Assembly: GCF_902150065.1 (NCBI RefSeq)
Contig: NC_043986.1
Location: 15,338,890 to 15,402,889, forward strand
DNA from: Myripristis murdjan
Lineage: Eukaryota; Chordata; Actinopteri; Holocentriformes; Holocentridae
Direction: 5' to 3'
DNA length: 64,000 nt
The first letter of the stretch is position 1. Each line of letters begins with the position of its first letter. Below are positions 12,707-22,848 of this stretch, piece after piece. Position numbers and translations under genes: made by a program. The notes beneath the pieces were generated by a model. The model did not search any database, was not told the origin of the DNA, and saw only the letters and a list, made by a program, of their open reading frames with translations.

Positions 12707-15577
12707 ATGCATGTGTCAGCACCAACAGAGCAGGAAGAAACTCAAGAAACTACAGTAACTGCAGCAAATTCCACAGGTGGTACTTTTTTCTTCTCTGTTT
12801 TTAGTGTTACCTCACACAGACACACCTCTCTGTAACTCCCACAGTAATCTCTGATTTTTACTAGAAAACCATTAGAGTGATTTTAAAGGCTTCATTTGTG
12901 GACTGAAGTATGCACTGTATTCTGTGCAGAATGGAGAGCAGCTTCAGATCCAAAACAAGCTGGGTTGCTGTTTTCACGAGAGCTTCTCCACAGCAACAAG
13001 GATTCAAAGAATCTCTACCTCAGTGTGGACATCAGACAAGACCGAGAGGACCAAGACCGAGCGTTAGTCACTTTCTACAAGAGAGACAATGTCCAGTGGA
13101 CCTCACCACTTATATGCAATCTTAAAGGTACCCTACTGGTGCATTACATTGCTTTGAATGGTGAGAGAACCACATTTGCTAATCAATTGAGACACATGCA
13201 CCTAAATGTGTTGGAAATGTGTTTGTTTGCAGGTGATGTTGCGTCAGGAAGTGGGGTGAACCGTCATATGATGTCGACGGTAATCTTCAAACTTAGAAGC
13301 GGATTCCATTTCAATCTAGGTTAGACATTCCTGCTCAGCTGAGGCCTTCAATTTAAAAGGTTGCTTTTGAACCAGGTTTGCTGCAGTTCCTTGCGGAGCA
13401 TACTTCATTAAAGGAAAAATCCACCCTTAAACACAGCAACACTGTTTAAAAATAGGGACAATGGAGCTTAACAGGAGGTGTACTCTGCCTCTTTCATGCT
13501 GGATTTCATCCTGTATGATCGTTAAATATCACTGCAAACTGATGATGCTATGGCTGATTTATTTTGGAGGTTGGCATTTAAAAACTGACAGTTAACTTTT
13601 TGTTGTTGTTGTTTTAGATTGTGGAAAGTTTCTGTCCAATACTGAAGGTCACTGTAGCCTCCCTCATAACTGGATTCACAATTGGCTAGTTAGCTGTGGA
13701 GTAACCAAAAGTATGAGATCGAACAACAAAACAGCACCAGAAATGTGATGTAAATTGCCAGTCTAGTGTTTTCAATAGTGCTGAAGGTGCACTAAGCAAA
13801 AACGCCTTGGGCCGATTTAAGTGAAGACACTTTAGACTGAACTGATAGAAAACATGGAGCTAACATGTCATTTATAGTTGATTCTACATGGTTCTCATCA
13901 TCGCCCAACTCATTGATTATTCCATATCTTTTGTCAGTAAAATGTACCTTTAACGTGTTTAGGCTGGAGTTTTCCTTTAAAATCTGTTATGGTTTCTATT
14001 CATATTTAAGCCTATGCACTACACTGCATATATGCTTTTTTACCATATACAGCATACCATACTGCAAAATAGCATTGTGTTTGTTGGCTGTTTTGCGGTA
14101 AAATCAAACCCTGAGAACAAACAATAAGCAGGCATGGCTGTTGGGAAAGGAAAAGTGAATGTGGCTTTTCTGACTTGAATACATCAGATTTCGAAGCTTC
14201 CCACCAGTATGTGAATGCACCCGCAGGCTTTTCTGATGCACAACGATAAAGTAACTTTGACCAAAAAAAAAAAAAAAAAAAAAATAGGGCAGGATGTTTA
14301 CTGTGATGGATTTCCTATCTCAGAGTTTTACGTCTCTGCAAGTTGATTTTTGCACAGTCACAAAATGAAAGGACATGAATGGCTGCCTGGGAAGCCACAT
14401 GCATGGACACATTCCAAATTGAAAATGGTGTGCATTGCAGTGGAAAATGGTCAATAATGTGAAGTATGTGTGCAGTGTAGTACATGGAGTAAAGAAACAA
14501 TAGAAACAGGAACTGTCTTTGAAGTAGAATGCCAGAAACTAGAATTACCAGATGATACCGCTCGTATACCAATTATCTTCTGCTCAAAGTTAAATTTAGT
14601 TGAACCTCCATTCTCTTTAGCACATTAACTCAGTACTCTCAGTTGTGCATGCTTTTGATCTTCTGTTAATGCTCGCTTAAATTGCCTCTGTTTCAGGAAG
14701 TGCAGCTATCACCAAAATCTTTGAAGGCGAACCTGATCACTTAATTCCCTCAGCTTCAGAGGTTTTGGTTGACAACGACATGTTTGCCATGGCAGGCCGG
14801 ATGATCGGTCACTCCTTCTTACACGGCGGTCCCAGTTTTCCAGGACTCAGCCCAGCCATTATTCACGTTCTCTTTGGGGGTTCTCTGGAGACTACAGATG
14901 TGACAATAGAGGACTGTCCTGACATTGACCTTCGTGACATAATAAAAATGGTAAGAATACAATGGAAAATAATGGAGAAACATTTTGAAAATTTGTCTCA
15001 AGGACTGAAATGATGTTAAAGGTATTTTGCCCAAAATGTTGGAGTACTCCTTTAAGTTTTACTTGAAAATTGAGACTGCAAGGCTTGAGGCCAACACATA
15101 CAGTATCATGAAAACTATTAGTGCCCTTTTGCAACTTCTCTCCTCCACCAGCTCCATAACGTCACTTGATGCACATGACTCATTGACATAACAGTGCCAC
15201 CAATTTATAGTACAGTAAGTAGGCTGCATGAATGAACTATGTTTTTCTTTGTTTTTTTTTTTCTTCCAGCTGGAGGGAGAAGCTGAATTAAAAGAACTGG
15301 ATTCCATCCTTCAGCTCTGCCTGTCCTGGAATCTGCCAGTGCCAAATGCCACCAACAGGAAATGGCTGTATGAAAAGCTTCTCCTGCATGCTGTAATGTG
15401 ACAGTACTTGTGTTTACTCTATTGCCACCTTCTCATTTCATTGTCTAGTATTTAAACTACTATTGTGGAAAATTCAGAAAGGGAAGGAGTTAGAACGAAG
15501 GCGTAACGAATACATCCTTGATTCTTGACCTATAGAGGATGCATTTGTTATATAGGATGTAACTATGGGTAAAAAGG

Positions 15578-15617
<40 letters not shown>

Positions 15618-17007
15618 AATACGACCCTACTACATCACTACACGGCTCCTACAAAAGCAAAGGTAGTTTACTATTTTCATAAATGTTATCATTGTTCAAA
15701 TTCTACATGTTTTTGTTTATTTGTTTGTTTCTTCATTTTAGTCATCCTTGGACTACGTTCATTCACATCCACTATCACTCAGTACTTTTGAAATCAGGAA
15801 ATTCCTTCAGAGGCAACAAGACCAGCAGCCAAAATGCTTCACATTTCCAAAACTTTCTGAATATGTGTAATTTGTCTTACATTGCACACGCCCCCCAAAA
15901 AAACAGTTTACATATTGCATATGTTTGCTTACTTGGGAATGCGGAGCTCAGCAACTGATCTGACACACAGCAGCAGCTTCCATCTACCGATTTTGTTGTG
16001 AAAGTACCTACAGTTAAATAAGGGACACATTTTCCGCAGGACTGCTATTGAAAGTTTAAAACTGTGCAGACGACAGGAGATAATCTGATAACATTTAACT
16101 GAAGAGAGAGATGTGCCGTTAACGGACTGCCCTCATATCCTTATCATCTTTACTGCTGAGAGAAAAGTGATCAATCACGTGTGATATGTCTCGTCTCTGC
16201 TACTGTAGGTTATCGGACGGACGATACGCCAAATCAACCAGTTTAGAAAAGGGTTAGAGGACACCGGACTATGGCCACTTCTCATCCACAGAAGAGATGT
16301 AATCCCCATCCTGTTTCCCAGGGAATCAGAGGCACAAGTCACACCGCAGGTACCGCTGGAAGACTGGATTGAAAATTGGCCACTGCTTGGAAACAATGAT
16401 ATTTTTGACATAGTTTAACTTTCTTTTTCTATAAATACAAAAACAATCAGGGAGTTCACATACATTCCCTTGCCATAGTAAATGGCAAATTAACATCAAA
16501 TATGAACCATTTTGACTATTGTTTTGAATGCAACTTGAGTTTCATTTGTGATTGCAGATGGTATTGGACTCAATCATCTGGCCTTCATCTATCACTGTCA
16601 TCTATGAAATCTACCAAGCGAAAGAACATGACGATGCTGAGCTCCACGATGTGTGTCGAGTATCTGGCTACTTAAGAACATTTATTGAAGAAGGTACGTA
16701 TTTGTGATATATTTTTTTTTTTTAAGGAATCATTTCCCCCTGAGCTTTGGTCATGTTGTATTTTCTGATCAAATGTCTTTCCCATACAGCGTCGTCTGAT
16801 GAGCTGAAGAGCCTCCTAAAGTTCTGGATAGGGTGGGAGGTGCCGGCCGAAGAGATGAGCGTTGAAATAGTACAAGCTGCGCTTCCCACGTCGTCGACAT
16901 GTTTTGAGAGGCTGCGTTTGCCGAGGCACTACACCGCATACAAGACATTTCAAGAGGACTTGTGTGCGTGCATATCAACAAGTTACAGTGGATTCGGCTG
17001 TGTCTAA
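12707..17007 (+). CDS. HECT-domain ubiquitin ligase, G2E3-like
   Basis: A stand-alone HECT domain, predicted to pass ubiquitin from an E2 to substrates through a cysteine thioester. Coding exons: 12707-12776, 12930-13127, 13233-13319, 14697-14950, 15270-15392, 16209-16349, 16558-16693, 16790-17007. All introns are GT-AG, phases agree, and the total is 408 aa without a stop. HECT landmarks are GVNRHMMSTVIFKL (N-lobe start), AGRMIGHSFLHGGP, ITIEDCP-like VTIEDCPDIDLRD, VIGRTIRQI and the C-lobe PTSSTCFERLRLP with the catalytic cysteine at about residue 374. The C-terminus SGFGCV fits the usual GFG ending of HECT proteins. The closest family I know is the fish 'G2/M phase-specific E3 ligase-like' group. 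The zinc-finger N-terminus of true G2E3 is absent, so only about 85 residues precede the HECT core. The ATG is the first in the exon after an acceptor at 12673 and is uncertain. The gene is not part of the mammalian NAV1-CSRP1 interval. Confidence 0.8.
13408..13980. mobile_element. MITE with TTAA-flanked terminal inverted repeats
   Basis: The left end TTAAAGGAAAAATCCACCC and the right end, which reads TTAAAGGAAAACTCCAGCC on the minus strand, are about 27-bp inverted repeats extending to TAAACAC. The 573-bp element lies inside the intron between 13319 and 14697 of the HECT gene. Both ends begin with TTAA, compatible with piggyBac-style TTAA target duplication. No transposase frame is present, so it would be non-autonomous. 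Confidence 0.65.
15015..15056. repeat. Fragment of a TTAAAGG-ended repeat
   Basis: TTAAAGGTATTTTGCCC faces GTACTCCTTTAA within about 42 bp. The same end motif (TTAAAGGAATACTCCAACA) reappears at 17575. These look like remnants of the same class of element as the one at 13408. Confidence 0.4.
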
Positions 17008-17084
17008 AGGGGAATTCCGCTCAATTCATCAAAATTTAAAGTCTGGCATGTCAGTGCATCATAGGACTGTTTGTGCACATGTTT

Positions 17085-17090
17085 AATAAA
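17085..17090 (+). terminator. Polyadenylation signal of the HECT gene
   Basis: AATAAA lies 78 bp after the stop codon at 17005-17007, which would give a short 3' UTR. Confidence 0.6.
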
Positions 17091-17429
17091 CATTTCTGTA
17101 AATACAGTTAATTAAGAGTTGTTGATGTTCTGACTGATGTGTCACATGGACACACACACATGCACTTCACCTAGATCACATCTCTATTAAGTCAGTTACA
17201 TTTCTGCTATTTCATACTTCCATTTTCATTGTTGACTTTACTAAGGCTGCACAGTTAGTGTGATCTTGTAAGAATCAAACTCATAGCCCTACTGTAGCTC
17301 TCTCAGTGGCACAGCTAGGAATCATTGTCCCAATATAGAGGAAGTGACTCTGGGCCCCCTGAACTTTCATCTCATCTTCACACCACTATTACACCACCCA
17401 CTCATAAGGACTCCCACACATTTGTTTAC

Positions 17430-17480
17430 TGTGAATTTCCTGCGGGATGAATAAAGTATCTACCTACCTACCTACCTACC
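17430..17480 (+). mobile_element. LINE-type 3' tail remnant
   Basis: GTGAATTTCCTGCGGGATGA, then ATAAAGTATC and a TACC tetranucleotide repeat. This matches the common fish tail 'GAATTTCC..TGGGATTAATAAAGTATCTATC'. Only the tail is recognisable. Confidence 0.5.
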
Positions 17481-17837
17481 TGATCAATTCACAAACATAC
17501 CCCTGAAATTATGGGTTTTGGGCACTAATCAACTTTCATAACCTCATTTTCACCAGCTGTCCCTCAATCTATCTTAAAGGAATACTCCAACAACAAGATG
17601 TTTGATACCATTTTCACCTCTGTACGTCCAATGTTTCAGTTTCAATGGGAATGGCTAGCAATAATTCAAGTTTTTGAATGTGTTATTGAGTGTTATTGAA
17701 GTGATTGATTTAATGGAATTTTTTTTTTTTAAATGTTGGTTTTGAACAGCATCCTACAATTACATTAACTAATTGAAGAGTTCAACTTTTATCTTGATGA
17801 ACTGAGATTCATTTCAGTCCCAGGCTGGTAGCATGGC

Positions 17838-17939
17838 TTAGGGCTTTTATTTTGAAGATGTGAAATCCATTTCTGCCACTGTCATTCATTTCCCTCCAGC
17901 TAAGCCAGGGAGCTCGAGTTAGGGCTTTTATTTTAAAGA
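17838..17939 (+). repeat. Short direct duplication
   Basis: TTAGGGCTTTTATTTTGAAG at 17838 recurs with one change at 17919 (81 bp apart), with partly similar sequence between. This suggests an old tandem duplication of an ~81-bp unit. Confidence 0.5.
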
Positions 17940-19340
17940 CGCCAGGTTCATCTTCACTGGTCCAGCCAGGGAACCGCACCAAGCCATAGAGGCAGTCTGC
18001 TGATCTGCAGCTAGAGGTCATCAGAGTTTTTGCACTGGTGTTCAGTACCAACAGTGACCACATGATGGTAGCAGAGGTAATGGCTATTAATCCTTTCTCA
18101 TCCATTAAGCATACTGTGGTGACCTTTAACGACAGCTGAAGAGTTCCTAAAAGTCATGGTGATAAAGTACAGAGACTGGAATTGCTCTGAGATTTATACT
18201 GTTTAAGAGTGAAAACAGAGGTGATTTACCATCAGCTTCATCAAACTGATTACCTGTTAAAGGTTAATCTCTAGACAGAGATGAAAACAGGCTCACAGAT
18301 ACGCTGACGCACAAGATAAAACACCGAATAGGAAAAACAGACCAACAAATTCCAAGTTGTCACAAATTCCATTAGTCACAGCTAGAGAGAAGCTGTGACT
18401 AATCTAAAGTTTCAATATAATTCCTGATACAATCAGCTGGAAGTTCAGCTCTGTGTTCAGGTTCTATGGACTGACTTTCACCCTCCTCTTTTCCCCAGAA
18501 TGTTTACGTCTGAAATCCAGCAGGAGACAGTGGGTGTGTTCCTGCATTCCAAGAAAAAAATCGTCTCCCTGCTTTGTTTTCGTCAACTACGTTGATCTCA
18601 AGCAGCTACTTGATATGGTGCAATGCATCTATGTTTATCCTCACAGGGCAAATGCAAGACTGGCAGGATCCTTCTAGTCAGACACAACTTAAAATGGCAG
18701 TATAACACTCAAAACTGCTGTCAGTGGTAGGATCAAATTTCATGTTGTAAAACTGAGAAAATGTTGATAGACACAGTTCAACAGGATTAGTCTGCCTTAT
18801 GGTTTTCTGCAAAATCCTCCCTCACAGTTCTGTCTGGCCAGCAGCGGCGTTAAGTCAAATTAGATCTTGGAGCTGTAGAAGTGCAGTCAGCGCCTAAAAA
18901 GAAGCGTTTAAAGTAGAACACAAAGTATTATGCAATATGTCTCGGACATGTTCAGACAAGACACATCATATGAGCAATAACCAATGAAATTAGTAGCTAG
19001 ACTAGGGCAAGATCCAAATCTGCCTTCAATGTTTTGTTTTGTTTTGTTTTGTTTTTCTCAAAAGGCTCAAACCTAAGCTCAGAAACCAAGCAGGGGAGAA
19101 ATGCCTTTAATTTTCAGGAATTCAAACTCTTGAAACTTGAAGTCTCACTTTGATTTTCCAATCATGAGTCACACAGACTCCTTCTGCTTTTTTTTTTTTA
19201 ATTTGTACATCCATTATTATATTTCTACTTATCATTTTTTATCAACCACCCCTATATTTTAACTGCATGCATTAACAAAGACATTTGTCTCTCACATTTC
19301 ATCTAGTTTGTCATCAAGCTTCTCTCTCTCTCTCTCTCTG

Positions 19341-19371
<31 letters not shown>

Positions 19372-19599
19372 TGCTCTCTGTCAGAAACTCCCCCTTTTCC
19401 TGAACACACCGCAACTTTGCAGACTGAAGTGGTAATGACATCAGAGGCTCCTCCCTTCTTCCACATCTGGAAGAGTGCTAGATTATGCAGGCACACCATC
19501 TTACTGAGTGTATTTGTAAATGCTGTAATACAACCCCGGCTTAGGAAGAAGACTGCTTTTCACTTGCATACTAAGCTTAAGCTGCACCACCTAACTTTG

Positions 19600-19709
19600 G
19601 ACTGCCGGTTTCCTGGACACACCCTGGTGCTGCCTTAAGGCTTGGAGCTGGGAGCCAAGCCTCAACCTGTCCATCAACCCTGACAGAAAACATTTGCCAC
19701 TGATCACAG
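19600..19709 (+). other. csrp1: Possible csrp1 5' UTR exon
   Basis: A strong donor (GATCACAG/GTACGT) ends at 19709. The csrp1 coding exon at 22848 begins one base before the ATG with an acceptor, so an upstream untranslated exon must exist. This is the best donor I found in the preceding 5 kb. The 5' boundary is unknown, and nothing but position links it to csrp1. Confidence 0.35.
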
Positions 19710-21613
19710 GTACGTACTGCTAATATGCTACAGACTGCTGAAGCTTTCCATCTTTCTCTAATTTCCTACTGTCCCTGTCGACACATGATGGGTAAAAAAA
19801 AAAAAGCTTATTTCCCCCACCTGCTCATGTAAAACTATTTTCCCTCAAGTTTTGACTCGAGACAGACCAATGGAGACTGTATCTGATTGCGTGAACTTGG
19901 TGCAGGCTTTGTAAAGAGGTGCTACATGCTAGTTTGACTAAGGAAGTCTGTAGATAAAACAGTAGCGTTATGTGTTTTAACATGAAACAATAACACAACG
20001 TGTGATAAAAACCTGGTACAGAATGCAAAGAGTATGCTTCTTGCTCACTGGCTGAAAACAAGGTGATTAGGAGCTGAACGCAAGTCATGCTGATATTAAC
20101 CTCAACATACACAGTCACATTGACTTCACGCGCTCACTTCCTGATTCATAACAAATTAACACCTCTTCCCTCTCCCGGACTCTGCTGTCATTTTACCATA
20201 GTTGGAGACAACTGTCAATCAAGAAAGTCCACAATATGCGTGCTCTGCAGAGTGTTGTGTGTTTGTTGTCTGATTTGTCTGAAGTGTACTGATTTGTCTG
20301 AATTCATCACAAACACATCCCTAAAGCAGCCATTTTAAATATCACAATTCAACTTCAAGGACGTTGCGCCATGAATTTAACCAATAACTGCCGTGTTCAT
20401 GTGGAAAATATGTATAAAACTGTGTCTGTACCAAGTCACTGGCTCCAGAAAAAGCACAGAGATTTCACTCCTGACTTACAATAACACCAGGAAACTGAGA
20501 TCAGGTCAGAAATCATAACCTATCAAAATTGTACCTGCCAAACTCCACGTACTCATCTTCCCCCTCTCTGGTTTCATACTCTCTCTCTCTCTCATAATTT
20601 TCTTGCACATTCTTCACAAGTAAAAGTTGGCAAAGTTTTGTTTCCTCTTTCACTCAAAAAAAAATGTTCATTTCGTGCTTCACCTGCCTTCTCTCTCCAT
20701 CTTCTCTTTGTGCCTCTGGAGCTCCAGTTAGTTTCACCTCAGTGAACCTCTTCTGCTCCTCCACAGCCTTCTCATCGATCATCTCGCCTGCAAAACAACA
20801 GTGACACAAAAAATGATCAGAAACGCGATTAGGCCATTAAACAATGAATATTTCACAACTTGGAAAGCTATAAGTTGCTGTTTTTAGACAAAATATAATT
20901 TTCTATGAGTGTCCCTGCCATTTAAACTTGTCTGGTTTTACTGGCACTAATTGCTGCCTCCAAGGCAACAAGTAAACAAAACAGAGGCCTTACGAACATC
21001 CTGAAAGTACCATTTTGTGTCTGTGTGTCTGTTGTCTTTACTAATTAAGCAAGTTTGTACAGTCCTTCATCCTGGCATCCATGTTTCACATCCTTCTTCT
21101 ACTTCACTGTAGCCCTGAAGTTGCAAACCAAGTCCCTCGGCTCTTTTAACTCAGTTCAGATTTCAGTGGGTGTGCTACATGTCTGTTTGTGAGTTGTCTC
21201 TACTGTTTCAATTTTGTTTTTGGTGCATTAACTTTGTCTGACCCCTCTACGCTCTTTGAACCCGTAACCACAGGCAGACAGGCAGGACACCACCAGCAGC
21301 AGATCTACAGCACAACAGGACTTAACACTTTTGTCCGTGGAGCACTTAAAAATAAAGCCGTTTCTCCTTCTGGCCTTTAAATGACATAAATAGAGGGATA
21401 GTGAGTACATTAAGGCGAAGCCACAGTCCAACAGCGGCCGGCCAGAAACTGCCCCACCCTGTGCTTTGCTACAACGTATGATTTAATATCATAAAATGAG
21501 CTCATATGTTCATATATCACATTAAGTACCATGCTGGTGTCAGCAGTGGTGAGCCTATGTTTAATGTTGGGGTGTTACGTTTACATTTAGAAAGAGAGAG
21601 CGAGAAAGAGAGG

Positions 21614-21660
<47 letters not shown>

Positions 21661-22760
21661 TGGAATTGCAAACCTTCTCTGGGAGCAACATATGAGGTCA
21701 CAAAATTATATTTACTGACTGACTTGGTAGAAAAAGCAGGAAATGTGTCAAAGGGTGATAGGAAATGGCCTAACACATCCTCACTCTGCACTGACAGCTA
21801 AGCACCGCCCATCTGACCAAAAGCTCTCTTAAGGTACCACAAAATGTACAGCAGCTGGCCCAGGTAGAGCCGCAGCCTCTTCTACAACACGTCTCCTACC
21901 TGATACCACAGCCATGCAACTCAGGCTAAAAAGATACTGTCGCCACAGAGAATGAAGACTAAGAGAGCCAGACAGGGATAGATGGTGTGGGTCTAGAGCG
22001 GGGAGGTGGGAGGGTTTTACATGTTCAGGAATGTCGATGTGGATATGCAAGAATGGAATGGGAGGGTCATGCTGGGAAACACTGGGTAGAAATGGGCAGG
22101 AATGCAGGCTCCTCAAAATCACGCCAAGGTTTTTAAGCTTTTACTGATTCCTCAGCATGTCACGCTTTCACACGACTTACACATCTGTGGTGTCTCCAGT
22201 TTGCTTTCAATCAACACGAGCCTATGCACCGAGGAAGAAAAGCACATTCGTTTCTAGCCGGCTGACAAAAATGGATTCTTCTTCCATTTAATTTCTTTTC
22301 CTTGTGCTGACTTGCATGTTCCTCTTTCACAGAGCCCACAGAGAGCTGGCAGGAATGAAATTACAGAGTCTAGGCCTGGCTTGACTTAGCCACAAGTACA
22401 GCCACCAAATACAAAGCTTTTAATGGGTTCCCTACAATATAAACTCACACACAGTAATGCCTTTGTTGAATGATCATCGCATAAAAGGTATTTCTGAATT
22501 TATTCAACAGCTTAATTTTATATTTAAGTGCCAGGGAATTTTTTTTTTGTTTTGCTTTGTTTTGTTTTGTTTACTTTGGTGACACAATAACCTCACACTT
22601 CAGCAAACAATGCTCTCTTTCTCTCTATTCGGCTGCTCCTTGATCTCCAGCTTCTGATTCACTTACAGACATTCCTCTGTCAGAGATAATAATAATTAGA
22701 TAATAGTTGTATCTGTATGCTATTGAACACTATTGAAATTTGAAATCTCTGTAAATAAAT
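19710..22760. other. Stretch upstream of the csrp1 start, mostly non-coding
   Basis: Apart from the minus-strand exon candidate at 20.7 kb, the stretch holds GA/CT simple repeats (20580-20593, 21590-21657), a TTTTG run at 22540-22570, and no recognisable coding exon. Confidence 0.5.
20684..20787 (-). CDS. Possible isolated minus-strand coding exon
   Basis: On the minus strand a T-rich acceptor (ACTGTTGTTTTGCAG) and a consensus donor (GGCAG/GTGAAG) bound 104 bp. Exactly one frame is open across it (two bases, then 34 codons): EMIDEKAVEEQKRFTEVKL, then TGAPEAQREDGERRQ. It is charged and probably helical. I do not recognise the protein. It does not match remembered Nav1 sequence, although nav1 is the expected minus-strand neighbour. 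It could be an alternative exon or chance. Confidence 0.3.
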
Positions 22761-22761
22761 G

Positions 22762-22763
<2 letters not shown>

Positions 22764-22816
<53 letters not shown>

Positions 22817-22838
22817 GTGGTGTGTGTGTGTGTGTGTG
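22764..22838 (+). repeat. CT then GT microsatellite in the csrp1 acceptor
   Basis: About 24 CT units (22764-22811) are followed by CACTCTGTGG and a GT run (22820-22838) ending 8 bp before the AG at 22846-22847. The repeats therefore form the polypyrimidine tract of the splice acceptor of the csrp1 start-codon exon. Confidence 0.85.
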
Positions 22839-22848
22839 CATGTATAGG

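Larger units (their letters stand above)
17100..19600. other. Stretch without a supported gene
   Basis: Between the HECT gene poly-A signal and the possible csrp1 leader there are only repeat remnants (17430, 17575, 17838), a GTTTT pentanucleotide run near 19032, and a CT run at 19319-19372. Confidence 0.5.
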
